Shown here: positions 1-9,178 of the stretch, in pieces
How positions within the stretch are numbered: position 1 is the stretch's first letter
Layout: each line of letters begins with the position of its first letter
Origin: Frankia canadensis
GTDB taxonomy: Bacteria > Actinomycetota > Actinomycetes > Frankiales > Frankiaceae
Length of the DNA stretch: 45,177 nt
Assembly (NCBI RefSeq): GCF_900197875.1
Contig: NZ_FZMO01000224.1
Location: 1-45,177, forward strand
Direction of reading: 5' to 3'
Made by a program: the position numbers and the translations under genes
Notes under the pieces: generated by a model
What the model saw: only the letters and a program-made list of their open reading frames with translations
What the model was told of the DNA's origin: nothing
The model's database searches: none

Positions 1-1
1 G

Positions 2-823
2 CCGCCCGGTATCTCGGTGATGGGGGAGCGGCACGACCTCGACCTCGTCCGCATCGCCGAGGCGGCCGGCGAGCGACTGTTCCCCGTGCATCGCATCGAC
101 AAGGCGACCTCGGGCCTGATCCTGTTCGCCCGCGAGCTGCGCTTCCACGGCGACCTCACCCGCCAGTTCGCCCGGCGCACCGCCGGCAAGCGCTACCTGG
201 TCCTCACCCGCACCCGCGGCCTGCCCGTCGCCGGCACCATCGACCTGCCGCTCAGCGTCGGCCGCAAGAACCGCGTCCGCGTCGCCGCGAACCGCGCCGA
301 CATCGCCGCCGACCGTTCTTCCGATTCCGGGGAGGGATGCTGGTCGGTGCCGGCGGGCGCGGTGTTCGACCATGTGCCGGTGTACCCGTCGGTGACGACG
401 TTCGTCCGGCTCTGGGAAGGCGGCGAGTTCACCCTGCTCGCCGCGACGCCGGTGACCGGCCGGCGCCACCAGATCCGGGTGCACCTGGCCTGGATCGGCC
501 ACCCGGTCGACGGCGACCCGCTGTTCGACCGCGCCGCAACGTCGCGCACCCTCCTGCACTCCTGGCGTCTGGCGATCTACGACATCGCCGGCGAGCGCCT
601 GCGCCTCGAGGCCCCGCCAGGCCCCGGCTTCTGGACACCCGCCGCCGCCCTGATCCCCGCAGGCATCCCCGCCACTCTGCCGGACCTCGTCCCCTGGGAT
701 CCGCCCGCGTCGGACTGTGCCCCGGGAACGCCAGAAGACGGGCGCACGTCGTCGCTGCCGTCGTCGCCGCGCCCCGCTGCCGCGAGGCGGCGTCGATCGG
801 GTGGACGAGGGCTGGGGCGCTGA
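2..823 (+). CDS. RluA-family RNA pseudouridine synthase, 5' end outside window
   Basis: The reading frame is open from base 2, where it encodes PPGISV, matching the KPPGxxV entry of RluA-family enzymes. The true start therefore lies upstream of the window; the GTG at 17 is internal. The catalytic motif HRIDKATSGL follows, whose Asp attacks the uridine ring in this family. Further on RRHQIRVHLAWIGHPVDGD matches the conserved C-terminal block (H-QIR-H--  G-P--GD). The enzyme isomerises uridine to pseudouridine in rRNA or tRNA; I cannot tell which site. The last ~50 residues are a Ser/Arg-rich tail of low complexity. It is convergent with the glycosylase gene downstream. Family assignment is firm, substrate unknown. 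Confidence 0.85.
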   Translation, partial: PPGISVMGERHDLDLVRIAEAAGERLFPVHRIDKATSGLILFARELRFHGDLTRQFARRTAGKRYLVLTRTRGLPVAGTIDLPLSVGRKNRVRVAANRADIAADRSSDSGEGCWSVPAGAVFDHVPVYPSVTTFVRLWEGGEFTLLAATPVTGRRHQIRVHLAWIGHPVDGDPLFDRAATSRTLLHSWRLAIYDIAGERLRLEAPPGPGFWTPAAALIPAGIPATLPDLVPWDPPASDCAPGTPEDGRTSSLPSSPRPAAARRRRSGGRGLGR

Positions 824-966
824 CGGCGTCGCGATCCCCGGGCGCCCGTTCGCCCGGATCGCCGGCGTCCCCGCGGCCACGGAGAGCCACCATCACCGCG
901 GCCCTCCCCGCAGTCCCGCCGGCGGTCTCACGCACCGCGACCCGACACCGTACAAGCATGATCATC

Positions 967-1016
967 GACGGTGTGGGCGTCGACCAGAAGGGACGGTGTG
1001 GGCGTCGACCAGAAGG
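967..1016. repeat. Perfect 25-bp tandem duplication
   Basis: The unit beginning GACGGTGTGGGCGTCGACC occurs at 967-991 and again at 992-1016 with no mismatch and no spacer. It lies in non-coding DNA between the convergent RluA-type and mug genes. The perfect identity suggests a recent duplication. No function is apparent. Confidence 0.9.
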
Positions 1017-1071
1017 CCGAGGGCGGCGCGGACTTCCCGCGGAGGGGAAGAGCCTGCGGGGGACGGCGGTG

Positions 1072-1207
1072 CCGTGTCGCGAACTCGGGGCGTCGTGTCC
1101 GGTTTGCCCCCTACTTCGCGACACGGGCCGCTGTGACGTTGTCGGAACGCTGTCACGACACGCCGCGGCAGCGCGGCAACGCGGCATGAAGATCAGAACT
1201 CGAGGCG
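1072..1207 (-). repeat. Dispersed palindromic repeat, copy 1
   Basis: Read on the minus strand, this segment aligns by eye with 44664-44790 on the plus strand. Shared exact blocks include GCGGCCCGTGTCGCG (1117-1131 here), CGGACACGAC (1092-1101) and GAGTTCGCGACA (1075-1086), in the same order with similar spacing, and a CTCGAGTT-GATCTTC end block. Inside it a 12-bp perfect inverted repeat pairs 1072-1083 with 1115-1126. It lies just beyond the mug stop codon, so it could also act as a terminator for mug. Whether it is a mobile (MITE-like) element or a structural repeat is not known. Confidence 0.7.
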
Positions 1208-1211
1208 CCGC

Positions 1212-1820
1212 CTAGCCAGTGGGGCCGTAGGCGGCGGCGTTGAGGTCGCCGTAGACGCGGGCCAGGTCGGGGAGCTGGTAGTGGGCGTTGAGGCCGCTCG
1301 GGTTGGGCAGCAGCCAGATGCCGGCGGAGCCCAGGGTCTCGGGCTGGCGGCCGACCTTCGCGGCGCGGCGCCGGAAGCTGACGCGGTAGGCGGCCAGGCC
1401 CAGGAACGCGACCCAGCGCGGCGAGATCCGCTCGACCAGCTCGGTCAGCCGGGGGACACCGGCGCGCACCTCGTCGTCGTCGATTTCGTCGGCGCGGGCG
1501 GTGGAGCGCTGGACCAGGTTCGTGATGCTGATGCCGCGGCTGGTCAGCTCGCCGGTCTCGCTGGGGTGCAGGCGGCGGGGGGTGAAGCCGGCGAGGTGCA
1601 GGACGGGCCACAGCCGGTTGCTCGGCGTGCCGAAGTGGAAGCCGGTCGCCCCGGACTCCAGGGACGGGTTGATCCCGCAGAGCAGCACGACGGTGCGCGG
1701 CGCGAGGAGGTCGGGGACGGTGGTGCCGTAGGCGGCCTGCAGCTGTGCCCGGGAGGGCCTCGGCGGGAGGGCGGTGCCGGGACGTTTGGGCGGTGCCTGT
1801 TCGCCGACTGCGTCAAACAT
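1212..1820 (-). CDS. mug: G/T(U) mismatch-specific DNA glycosylase, Mug family
   Basis: A 202-residue protein with the two signatures of the Mug/TDG branch of the uracil-DNA glycosylase superfamily: CGINPSL at residues 48-54 (GINPG-like motif 1, Asn51 positions the catalytic water) and LPNPSGLNAHY near residue 172 (motif 2). The enzyme excises uracil or thymine opposite guanine and begins base excision repair. The N-terminal ~40 residues are a Pro/Arg-rich extension. The ATG at 1820 has a GAGGA just upstream. It is convergent with the RluA-type gene and divergent from the str operon. Length and motifs fit Mug well; uncertainty is only in the exact lesion range. Confidence 0.88.
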   Translation of the reverse strand: MFDAVGEQAPPKRPGTALPPRPSRAQLQAAYGTTVPDLLAPRTVVLLCGINPSLESGATGFHFGTPSNRLWPVLHLAGFTPRRLHPSETGELTSRGISITNLVQRSTARADEIDDDEVRAGVPRLTELVERISPRWVAFLGLAAYRVSFRRRAAKVGRQPETLGSAGIWLLPNPSGLNAHYQLPDLARVYGDLNAAAYGPTG

Positions 1821-2583
1821 GTCCTCGAGGGCCTCCGTTGCCGGTATCGTGCTGTCTGGTACAGCGTGCCAGCGTCAGGGCGGCGGTGGTTCCCGGGGTC
1901 ACCTGGGTTCCAGGGGGTCTGTGGCTCCCCGGCCTCCACTCTGCGGGCCGGAGCGGGGTGCTCGGGCCCGGAGGTTCGTGGTCGAGGTGTCGTCCGCGAT
2001 CCCGCGGCTGCGCCCCGCTGCCCCGGTGAACGATGTCGCCGCCGGAGTCCGGCCGCCCCGCAGCGCGGGTAGTGATCGTCGGCTTCGGTGTAGGGCATCG
2101 GTTTCGGCGGCGCCGTCCGCCTGGTCGGGCCTGATCAGGCGTTGTCGGGCCGCCGCGGGGCTGGGGTTGTCTGCGCGGGAGGTCGGCCGATACCCCGTTC
2201 GACACGTGACGCGGCCGTGGAGTACTGTTGATGACCGTGGCCGGAGTCCGCGTGACTCTGGCGTGCGTCTCGCACTTCGATGTGGCGCCGTGGTGTCGGA
2301 TCGGTTGACGAAAGGTCACCATCCAGCAGCCGTCGGCGACTGTCGGGCTCGGTTTCCGCGAAGCGGCCGGGCGGGCTGACGCGCTCTCCACCGTGGTGGA
2401 TCTTCGTATCCGGAGATCTGACGGTCGAGATGGCGCGACACGCCCGACCGCGTGGGTCGGAGCAACCGGTCGCGGGTCACCGAGAGTGGCCCGGGTGCGG
2501 ATCGCAAGCAATGCAGGTAGGCCGGCGTACCGGTCTGGTTGCCCAAGGCAGTACGACGAGGCGTCACAGGAACGGGAGCGGCG
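1821..2583. other. Long non-coding region upstream of rpsL
   Basis: About 760 bases separate mug from rpsL. Open frames exist on both strands but none has protein-like composition, a recognisable motif or a good ribosome binding site. The right half probably holds the str-operon promoter and a long 5' leader. CCTGATCAGG at 2129-2138 is a perfect palindrome. I see no tRNA or other structured RNA that I recognise. Confidence 0.5.
2199..2228 (+). promoter_or_regulatory. Candidate str-operon promoter
   Basis: TCGACA (2199-2204) and TACTGT (2223-2228) are separated by 18 bases and resemble sigma70-type -35 and -10 boxes of actinobacteria. If used, transcription starts near 2235 and gives a leader of about 350 nt before rpsL. 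TTGACG at 2305-2310 is another possible -35 but has no good -10 at the right distance. Confidence 0.35.
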
Positions 2584-2958
2584 TTGCCCACGATCCAGCA
2601 GCTGGTCCGCAAGGGCCGGCAGGACAAGGTCGAGAAGACCAAGACCCCGGCACTCAAGGGGAGCCCTCAGCGTCGTGGTGTGTGCACCCGCGTCTACACG
2701 ACCACCCCCAAGAAGCCGAACTCGGCGCTGCGCAAGGTGGCGCGAGTCCGGCTGAACAGCGGGATCGAGGTCACCGCCTACATCCCCGGTGTCGGCCACA
2801 ACCTGCAGGAGCACTCGATCGTCCTCGTCCGTGGTGGTCGGGTGAAGGACCTCCCGGGCGTCCGCTACAAGATCGTCCGCGGCGCTCTCGACACGCAGGG
2901 CGTCCGTAACCGCAAGCAGGCTCGCAGCCGCTACGGCGCGAAGAAGGAGAAGGGCTGA
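2584..2958 (+). CDS. rpsL: 30S ribosomal protein S12
   Basis: The 124-residue product begins [12 protein letters not shown] after a TTG start, the universal S12 N-terminus, so TTG at 2584 is chosen over in-frame starts further upstream; GGGAG at 2574-2578 serves as ribosome binding site. S12 sits at the decoding centre of the 30S subunit. [13 protein letters not shown] carries Lys43 and [12 protein letters not shown] carries Lys88-Asp89. Both lysines are wild type, so no classical streptomycin-resistance substitution is present; Asp89 is the residue methylthiolated in many bacteria. It is the first gene of the str operon and its TGA overlaps the rpsG ATG by one base, implying translational coupling. 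Confidence 0.98.
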   Translation: MPTIQQLVRKGRQDKVEKTKTPALKGSPQRRGVCTRVYTTTPKKPNSALRKVARVRLNSGIEVTAYIPGVGHNLQEHSIVLVRGGRVKDLPGVRYKIVRGALDTQGVRNRKQARSRYGAKKEKG

Positions 2959-3428
2959 TGCCGCGCAAGGGGCCCGCGCCCAAGCACGCCGTCGTCGTCG
3001 ACCCGGTGTACGGGTCGCCGCTGGTGACCGCGCTGGTGAACAAGGTGCTGATGAGCGGCAAGAAGTCCGTCGCGGAGCGCATCGTGTACGGCGCGCTGGA
3101 GGGCGCGAAGAACAAGACCGGCAACGACCCGGTCGTCACGCTCAAGCGGGCGCTCGACAACGTCAAGCCCACGCTGGAGGTGCGCAGCCGCCGCGTCGGT
3201 GGCGCCACCTACCAGGTCCCGGTCGAGGTCCGCGCCGGCCGCAGCACGACACTGGCGCTGCGCTGGCTCGTCGGCTACTCCCGGGCTCGCCGCGAGAAGA
3301 CGATGACCGAGCGGCTGATGAACGAGCTCATCGACGCGAGCAACGGCCTCGGCGCGAGCGTGAAGCGCCGGGAGGACACCCACAAGATGGCGGAGTCCAA
3401 CAAGGCCTTCGCCCACTACCGCTGGTAG
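2958..3428 (+). CDS. rpsG: 30S ribosomal protein S7
   Basis: A 156-residue S7, the usual bacterial length, beginning [10 protein letters not shown] and ending AHYRW. S7 nucleates assembly of the 30S head by binding the 3' major domain of 16S rRNA and contacts E-site tRNA. Family blocks include [20 protein letters not shown] and [16 protein letters not shown]. Its ATG overlaps the rpsL stop (TGATG) and fusA follows after six bases, so the gene is in the core of the str operon. In well studied bacteria S7 is the autoregulator of this operon; I see no proof of that here. Confidence 0.98.
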   Translation: MPRKGPAPKHAVVVDPVYGSPLVTALVNKVLMSGKKSVAERIVYGALEGAKNKTGNDPVVTLKRALDNVKPTLEVRSRRVGGATYQVPVEVRAGRSTTLALRWLVGYSRARREKTMTERLMNELIDASNGLGASVKRREDTHKMAESNKAFAHYRW

Positions 3429-3434
3429 CTCTCC

Positions 3435-5531
3435 ATGGCATCTGACGATCGTTCCTTGCTGGCCAGGACCCGCAACATCGGGATCATGGCCCACATCGAC
3501 GCGGGCAAGACCACCACCACCGAGCGCATCCTCTTCTACACCGGTGTGAACTACAAGATCGGTGAGGTCCACGAGGGCGGCGCCACGATGGACTGGATGG
3601 AGCAGGAGCAGGAGCGGGGGATCACCATCACCTCCGCGGCCACCACCTGTATCTGGCGCGACCACACCATCAACATCATCGACACGCCCGGCCACGTCGA
3701 CTTCACGGTCGAGGTCGAGCGGTCGCTGCGCGTCCTCGACGGCGCCGTGGCGGTGTTCGACGCCGTCGCCGGCGTCGAACCGCAGAGCGAGACGGTCTGG
3801 AAGCAGGCCGACCGCTACGACGTGCCGCGCATCGCGTTCGTCAACAAGATGGACCGGGTCGGCGCGGAGTTCCACCGCTGCGTGGACATGATGGTCGACC
3901 GGCTCGACGCCACGCCTGCCGTCATCCAGCTCCCCTGGGGCGTGGAGTCGGACTTCCGCGGCGTCATCGACCTGATCCGGATGAAGGGCCTGCTCTGGCA
4001 GAGCGAGGACAAGGGCGCTTCCTACGAGGCGGTCGACATCCCGGGCGACCACGCCGAGGCCGCGCAGGAGTGGCGCGACAAGCTCATCGAGACCGTCGCC
4101 GAGAACGACGACGAGCTGATGGAGCTCTACCTCGAGGGCGAGGAGCCCTCGGAGGAGCAGCTCGTCGCCGCGCTGCGGCGGGGTACGCTGGCGAGCAAGA
4201 TCAACCCGGTGCTGTGTGGCTCCGCGTTCAAGAACAAGGGCGTGCAGCCCATGCTCGACGCGGTCGTCAACTTCCTGCCGAACCCGCTCGACATCGGCGC
4301 CACCGTGGGTCATTCGGTGAGCGACGAGTCCACGGAGGTCCGGCGCGAGCCGACCGAGGACGAGCCGTTCTCCGCGCTCGCGTTCAAGATCATGAGCGAC
4401 CCGTACGTCGGCAAGCTGACCTACATCCGGGTGTACTCGGGCAAGCTCACCGCGGGCTCGCCGGTCCTGAACTCGACGAAGGACCGCAAGGAGCGCATCG
4501 GCCGCATCCTGCAGATGCACGCCAACCACCGGGAGGACCGGGACGGCGTCGGTGCGGGTCAGATCGTCGCCGTGGTGGGCCTGAAGAACACCACCACCGG
4601 TGACACGCTCTGCGACCCGAACGCTCCGGTGATCCTGGAGTCGATGACGTTCCCGGCGCCGGTCATCCACGTCGCGATCGAGCCGAAGACCAAGGCCGAC
4701 CAGCAGAAGCTGGGCACCGCGATCCAGCGGCTCGCCGAGGAGGACCCGACCTTCCAGGTCCGCACCGACGAGGAGACCGGTCAGACGATCATCGCGGGCA
4801 TGGGCGAGCTGCACCTCGACGTGCTGGTCGACCGGATGCGACGCGAGTTCTCGGTCGAGGCGAACGTCGGCAAGCCGCAGGTGGCCTACCGCGAGACGAT
4901 CCGCCGCAAGGTGGAGAAGGTCGACTACACCCACAAGAAGCAGACGGGTGGGTCGGGCCAGTACGCCCGGGTGATCATCAGCCTGGAGCCCTCCGGCGGC
5001 GACGGCGGTGGCTACGAGTTCCAGAACAAGGTCACCGGTGGCCGCATCCCCAAGGAGTACATCCCCTCGGTGGACGCCGGCTGCCAGGAGGCCATGGAGT
5101 TCGGCGTCCTCGCGGGCTACCCGCTGGTCGACGTCAAGGTGACCCTCCTGGACGGCCAGTTCCACGACGTGGACTCGTCCGAGCTCGCGTTCAAGATCGC
5201 CGGTTCGATGGCGTTCAAGGACGCGGCCCGCAAGGCGGACCCGGTGCTGCTGGAGCCGCTGATGGCCGTCGAGGTCACCACGCCCGAGGACCACATGGGC
5301 GACGTGATCGGCGACCTGAACTCGCGGCGCGGGCAGATCCAGGCCATGGAGGAGCGCGGCGGCTCCCGCATCGTGCGGGCGACCGTCCCCCTGTCGGAGA
5401 TGTTCGGCTACGTCGGCGACCTGCGGTCGAAGACGTCCGGCCGGGCCAGCTACTCGATGCAGTTCGACTCCTACGCCGAGGTTCCCGGGAACGTCGCCAA
5501 GGAGATCATCGCCAAGGCGAGGGGGGAGTGA
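3435..5531 (+). CDS. fusA: Elongation factor G
   Basis: A 698-residue translational GTPase that drives ribosome translocation and, with RRF, recycling. G1 is AHIDAGKTT (19-27), the effector region is [12 protein letters not shown]3 is DTPGHVDF (near 83-90) and G4 is NKMD (near 137-140). Domains II-V follow, including GMGELHLDV in domain III and the domain [11 protein letters not shown] block. Length is typical of canonical EF-G and it sits between rpsG and tuf, so it is the housekeeping copy rather than an EF-G2 paralogue. The start ATG is six bases after rpsG. Confidence 0.98.
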   Translation: MASDDRSLLARTRNIGIMAHIDAGKTTTTERILFYTGVNYKIGEVHEGGATMDWMEQEQERGITITSAATTCIWRDHTINIIDTPGHVDFTVEVERSLRVLDGAVAVFDAVAGVEPQSETVWKQADRYDVPRIAFVNKMDRVGAEFHRCVDMMVDRLDATPAVIQLPWGVESDFRGVIDLIRMKGLLWQSEDKGASYEAVDIPGDHAEAAQEWRDKLIETVAENDDELMELYLEGEEPSEEQLVAALRRGTLASKINPVLCGSAFKNKGVQPMLDAVVNFLPNPLDIGATVGHSVSDESTEVRREPTEDEPFSALAFKIMSDPYVGKLTYIRVYSGKLTAGSPVLNSTKDRKERIGRILQMHANHREDRDGVGAGQIVAVVGLKNTTTGDTLCDPNAPVILESMTFPAPVIHVAIEPKTKADQQKLGTAIQRLAEEDPTFQVRTDEETGQTIIAGMGELHLDVLVDRMRREFSVEANVGKPQVAYRETIRRKVEKVDYTHKKQTGGSGQYARVIISLEPSGGDGGGYEFQNKVTGGRIPKEYIPSVDAGCQEAMEFGVLAGYPLVDVKVTLLDGQFHDVDSSELAFKIAGSMAFKDAARKADPVLLEPLMAVEVTTPEDHMGDVIGDLNSRRGQIQAMEERGGSRIVRATVPLSEMFGYVGDLRSKTSGRASYSMQFDSYAEVPGNVAKEIIAKARGE

Positions 5532-5605
5532 CCGCGCCGTCGGCGTGATCACCACCCCAACCTGACTACACCAGCACGACACCACCCGTCCTTGGAGGGA
5601 CACCC

Positions 5606-6799
5606 GTGGCGAAGCAGAAGTTCGAGCGGACGAAGCCGCACGTCAATATCGGCACCATCGGTCACATCGACCATGGCAAGACCACGCTGACCGCTGCGAT
5701 CACCAAGGTCCTGCACGACGCGCACCCGGACCTCAACCCCTTCACGCCGTTCGACCAGATCGACAAGGCGCCGGAGGAGAAGGCCCGCGGCATCACGATC
5801 TCGATCGCGCACGTCGAGTACCAGACCGACGCCCGGCACTACGCGCACGTCGACTGCCCGGGTCACGCGGACTACATCAAGAACATGATCACCGGCGCCG
5901 CGCAGATGGACGGCGCGATCCTGGTGGTCTCCGCGACCGACGGCCCGATGCCGCAGACGAAGGAGCACGTGCTGCTCGCTCGTCAGGTCGGCGTGCCGTA
6001 CATCGTCGTGGCGCTCAACAAGGCCGACATGGTCGACGACGAGGAGATCCTCGAGCTCGTCGAGCTCGAGGTCCGAGAGCTGCTGAACACCTACGAGTTC
6101 CCCGGCGACGACGTTCCGGTCATCCGCGTCTCCGCGCTCAAGGCGCTGGAGGGTGACAAGGAGTGGGGCGCCAAGCTGCTCGAGCTCATGGCGGCGGTCG
6201 ACGAGTCGATCCCCGAGCCGCAGCGTGACATCGACCGGCCGTTCCTCATGCCGATCGAGGACGTCTTCACGATCACCGGTCGCGGCACGGTCGTCACCGG
6301 CCGCGTCGAGCGCGGAATCGTCAAGGTCAACGAGACCGTCGAGATCGTCGGTATCAAGCCGGAGACCACCTCGACCACCGTCACCGGTGTCGAGATGTTC
6401 CGCAAGCTGCTCGACGAGGGTCGCGCCGGTGACAACGTCGGCCTGCTCCTGCGCGGCATCAAGCGCGAGGACGTGGAGCGCGGCCAGGTCATCGTGAAGC
6501 CGAAGTCGATCACCCCGCACACGGTGTTCGAGGCTCGCGTCTACATCCTGAACAAGGACGAGGGCGGCCGCCACACCCCGTTCTTCAAGAACTACCGGCC
6601 GCAGTTCTACTTCCGCACCACCGACGTGACCGGCGTCGTGACCCTCCCCGAGGGCACCGAGATGGTCATGCCGGGCGACAACACCGAGATGACGGTCGAG
6701 CTCATCCAGCCGATCGCCATGGAGGAGGGTCTGCGCTTCGCCATCCGCGAGGGTGGCCGGACCGTCGGCGCGGGCCAGGTCACGAAGGTTCTCAAGTAG
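5606..6799 (+). CDS. tuf: Elongation factor Tu
   Basis: A 397-residue EF-Tu, which delivers aminoacyl-tRNA to the ribosomal A site as a GTP complex. G1 is GHIDHGKTT (19-27), followed by [14 protein letters not shown] (switch I), DCPGHADY (switch II) and NKADMVDD (G4). The GTG start at 5606 is supported by GGAGGG at 5595-5600 and the [13 protein letters not shown]-terminus. It is the last gene of the str operon, 74 bases after fusA, and is followed within five bases by a strong hairpin. Elfamycin resistance was not assessed. Confidence 0.98.
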   Translation: MAKQKFERTKPHVNIGTIGHIDHGKTTLTAAITKVLHDAHPDLNPFTPFDQIDKAPEEKARGITISIAHVEYQTDARHYAHVDCPGHADYIKNMITGAAQMDGAILVVSATDGPMPQTKEHVLLARQVGVPYIVVALNKADMVDDEEILELVELEVRELLNTYEFPGDDVPVIRVSALKALEGDKEWGAKLLELMAAVDESIPEPQRDIDRPFLMPIEDVFTITGRGTVVTGRVERGIVKVNETVEIVGIKPETTSTTVTGVEMFRKLLDEGRAGDNVGLLLRGIKREDVERGQVIVKPKSITPHTVFEARVYILNKDEGGRHTPFFKNYRPQFYFRTTDVTGVVTLPEGTEMVMPGDNTEMTVELIQPIAMEEGLRFAIREGGRTVGAGQVTKVLK

Positions 6800-6803
6800 T
6801 ACG

Positions 6804-6843
6804 TGCGGGCGGTGGGTCTGCGATCACGGACCCACCGCCCGCA
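6804..6843 (+). terminator. Hairpin terminator after tuf
   Basis: A perfect 15-bp stem (6804-6818 with 6829-6843) around a 10-base loop begins five bases after the tuf stop. There is no U tract, as is common for actinobacterial hairpin terminators. It separates the str operon from the S10 cluster. Confidence 0.85.
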
Positions 6844-7101
6844 TTGCTGCCCGGGACGGCGATCGTCGCCCCGGGTGGCACCGGCTGCCGGTGGTCCCGG
6901 CCGCCGACGTGGCAGGCAATCCGGCTCCGACCGTCGATCCGTCGGCGGGGGACCGGCACGAGACAGCGGTGGAACCGGCAGATCCGCACCGCCGGCGGTG
7001 GACAGCGCGAAGGCGCGCGGTCCGCGGCGCGCGGATCTACGGGCGGTGACCCGGTAAGCGGTACCGGCCGGACGAGACAGACAGGACAGGCGAAGCCCAC
7101 C
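6844..7101 (+). other. Leader region of the S10 cluster
   Basis: Roughly 260 non-coding bases precede rpsJ. They must hold the S10-operon promoter if the upstream hairpin terminates, but I cannot pick out a convincing -35/-10 pair. Small GC-rich inverted repeats are present (for example GGCGA/TCGCC at 6858-6870). No known r-protein leader motif is recognised. Confidence 0.4.
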
Positions 7102-7410
7102 ATGGCGGCACAGAAGATCCGCATTCGGCTCAAGGCCTATGACCACGAGGTCATCGACAGCTCGGCGAGGAAGATCGTCGAGACGGTGACCCGGACGGGT
7201 GCGCAGGTCGCGGGACCGGTGCCGCTGCCGACGGAGAAGAACATCTACTGCGTCATCCGGTCGCCGCACAAGTACAAGGACAGCCGCGAGCACTTCGAGA
7301 TGCGGACGCACAAGCGGCTGATCGACATCCTTGACCCGACGCCGAAGACGGTCGACTCGCTCATGCGCCTCGACCTCCCCGCCGGCGTCGACATCGAGAT
7401 CAAGCTGTAA
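7102..7410 (+). CDS. rpsJ: 30S ribosomal protein S10
   Basis: The product is 102 residues when started at the ATG at 7102 ([19 protein letters not shown]), the standard S10 N-terminus and length. The frame stays open upstream to 6844, but that part has no S10 homology. S10 lies in the 30S head and also acts as NusE in antitermination complexes. Typical blocks are [19 protein letters not shown] and [10 protein letters not shown]. First gene of the S10 cluster, 17 bases before rplC. Confidence 0.98.
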   Translation: MAAQKIRIRLKAYDHEVIDSSARKIVETVTRTGAQVAGPVPLPTEKNIYCVIRSPHKYKDSREHFEMRTHKRLIDILDPTPKTVDSLMRLDLPAGVDIEIKL

Positions 7411-7427
7411 GAGGGGCCGGCGCAGTC

Positions 7428-8132
7428 ATGCTCATCCGCAACTACAGAGGGCTCCTGGGCACCAAGCTCGGGATGACCCAGGTATGGGACGCGAACAACC
7501 GCGTCGTGCCGGTCACCGTCATCAAGGCCGGACCCAACGTCGTCACGCAGGTCAAGTCGCCCGACGCCGACGGCTACTCGGCCGTCCAGCTCGGCTACGG
7601 CGAGGTCGACCCGCGCCGGGTCAACAAGCCGGCCCGCGGGCACTTCGCCACCAGTGGGGTCACGCCGCGGCGCCACCTCGCCGAACTGCGCACCGCCGAC
7701 GCGGGCAACTACCGCCCCGGCCAGCAGCTGACCGGCGAGGTGTTCGCGCCGGGTGTCGTCGTCGACATCACCGGCACCTCCAAGGGCAAGGGCTTCGCCG
7801 GTGTCATGAAGCGCCACGGCTTCAAGGGCCTGGGCGCCGGGCACGGCGTCGAGCGCAAGCACCGCTCGCCGGGTTCGGTCGGCGGCTGCGCCACCCCCGG
7901 CCGGGTCTTCAAGGGTCTGCGCATGGCCGGCCGCATGGGCCACGCCCGCACGACCACCCCCGGCCTGACCATCCACGCCGTCGACACCGAGCGTGGCTAC
8001 CTGCTGGTGAAGGGCGCGGTGCCCGGCCCGGACGGCGGGCTCGTCTTCGTGCGCAGCGCGGCCAAGCGCCCGGCGCCCGAGAACTTCGCCCCGGCCGCGG
8101 CGACCGGCGCCGCTGAGGAGGTCTCGGCATGA
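7428..8132 (+). CDS. rplC: 50S ribosomal protein L3
   Basis: A 234-residue L3, one of the early-assembling 23S rRNA binding proteins whose loop reaches the peptidyl-transferase centre. [13 protein letters not shown] at the N-terminus, [19 protein letters not shown] and [17 protein letters not shown] are diagnostic. GAGGGG precedes the ATG. The last four bases overlap the rplD start (ATGA), so the two are probably translationally coupled. The C-terminus has a short Ala-rich extension beyond the family core. Confidence 0.98.
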   Translation: MLIRNYRGLLGTKLGMTQVWDANNRVVPVTVIKAGPNVVTQVKSPDADGYSAVQLGYGEVDPRRVNKPARGHFATSGVTPRRHLAELRTADAGNYRPGQQLTGEVFAPGVVVDITGTSKGKGFAGVMKRHGFKGLGAGHGVERKHRSPGSVGGCATPGRVFKGLRMAGRMGHARTTTPGLTIHAVDTERGYLLVKGAVPGPDGGLVFVRSAAKRPAPENFAPAAATGAAEEVSA

Positions 8133-8836
8133 GCCCGGCGGCGATCGCATCCGAGTCGGATGCCATCACCCGCACAGTCGAGGTGCACGGCGGGGACGGC
8201 GGCAGCGCCGAACTGCCCGCCGGCGTGTTCGACGTGCCGCTGAACGTCCCGCTGATTCACCAGGTCGTCGTCGCGCAGCTCGCGGCGGCCCGGCAGGGGA
8301 CCCACGACACCAAGACCCGCGGCGAGGTTCGTGGCGGCGGCCGTAAGCCCTACCGCCAGAAGGGCACCGGCCGCGCCCGGCAGGGCTCGCTGCGCGCCCC
8401 GCAGTTCGCCGGCGGTGGCGTCGTGCACGGCCCGACGCCGCGCTCGTACGACCAGCGCACCCCGAAGAAGATGAAGGCCGCCGCGCTGCGCGGTGCCCTG
8501 TCCGACCGGGCGCGCAACAACCGGGTGCACGTAGTGAGCTCGCTGGTTTCCGGCGACGCGCCGTCGACGAAGGCCGCGGTCACGGCGCTGCGCGCGATCG
8601 CCGACACCCGCCGGGTGCTCGTGGTCGCCAGCCGCTCCGACGAACTGATCTGGCTGAGCCTGCGCAACGTCGCCGCGGTGCACCTGCTCGACCCGGGCCA
8701 GCTCAACACCTACGACGTCCTGGTCAGCGACGACGTCGTGTTCACCAAGGAGGCGCTGGCCGCGTTCGTCAACCGTGACAGCAAGCCGGCCCGCGGCAAC
8801 CAGCCGAGCACCACCGGGGCGGAGGAGGACAAGTGA
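8129..8836 (+). CDS. rplD: 50S ribosomal protein L4
   Basis: A 235-residue L4 with the conserved extended loop [20 protein letters not shown], which lines the peptide exit tunnel, followed by [16 protein letters not shown]. Lys and Gly in this loop are where macrolide resistance changes occur in other species; I see nothing unusual. The first ~25 residues are an extension relative to short L4 proteins. It overlaps rplC by four bases at the start and rplW by four at the end. Confidence 0.98.
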   Translation: MSPAAIASESDAITRTVEVHGGDGGSAELPAGVFDVPLNVPLIHQVVVAQLAAARQGTHDTKTRGEVRGGGRKPYRQKGTGRARQGSLRAPQFAGGGVVHGPTPRSYDQRTPKKMKAAALRGALSDRARNNRVHVVSSLVSGDAPSTKAAVTALRAIADTRRVLVVASRSDELIWLSLRNVAAVHLLDPGQLNTYDVLVSDDVVFTKEALAAFVNRDSKPARGNQPSTTGAEEDK

Positions 8837-9129
8837 TTCCCGACCCGCGTGACGTGATCCTGCGGCCGGTCGTCTCGGAGAAGAGCTACGGCCTGCTCGA
8901 TGAGAACGTCTACACGTTCATCGTCCGCCCGGACGCGAACAAGACCCAGATCAAGCTCGCCGTCCAGCAGATCTTCAACGTGCGGGTCCTGCGGGTGAAC
9001 ACCATCAACCGGCAGGGCAAGCGCAAGCGCACCAAGCATGGCTGGGGCCACCGGGCCTCGACCAAGCGCGCGCTGGTGAGCCTCGCGCCCGGTGACACGA
9101 TCGAGATCTTCGGAGGTCCCGGTGCCTGA
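8833..9129 (+). CDS. rplW: 50S ribosomal protein L23
   Basis: A 98-residue L23 starting with GTG that overlaps the rplD stop (GTGA). The sequence [21 protein letters not shown] and the basic hairpin [17 protein letters not shown] are typical. L23 sits at the tunnel exit and docks trigger factor and SRP. Spacing to rplB is 49 bases, with GGTAGGAAG before the rplB start. Confidence 0.97.
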   Translation: MIPDPRDVILRPVVSEKSYGLLDENVYTFIVRPDANKTQIKLAVQQIFNVRVLRVNTINRQGKRKRTKHGWGHRASTKRALVSLAPGDTIEIFGGPGA

Positions 9130-9178
9130 GCGCGCGTGCCGCGCGACGACGGCGGCGGGCCAGGGACGGTAGGAAGCC

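Larger units (their letters stand above)
824..1211. other. Non-coding gap between convergent genes, repeat-rich
   Basis: No credible gene is visible. Open frames here lack a ribosome binding site and any recognisable motif. The interval holds a perfect tandem duplication of 25 bp (967-1016) and a dispersed palindromic element (about 1072-1207), listed separately. Confidence 0.6.

Noticed and set aside
1774-2379. A 201-residue open frame upstream of rpsL
   Set aside because: No ribosome binding site, no family motif, and Arg/Ser/Gly-rich composition typical of chance frames in GC-rich DNA; it also overlaps the probable promoter.
2931-5603. An 890-residue open frame antisense to rpsG, fusA and the start of tuf
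   Set aside because: It mirrors strongly conserved genes on the other strand; the composition is the Asp/Val/Leu/Arg/His-rich pattern of antisense shadows in GC-rich DNA, and no motif is present.
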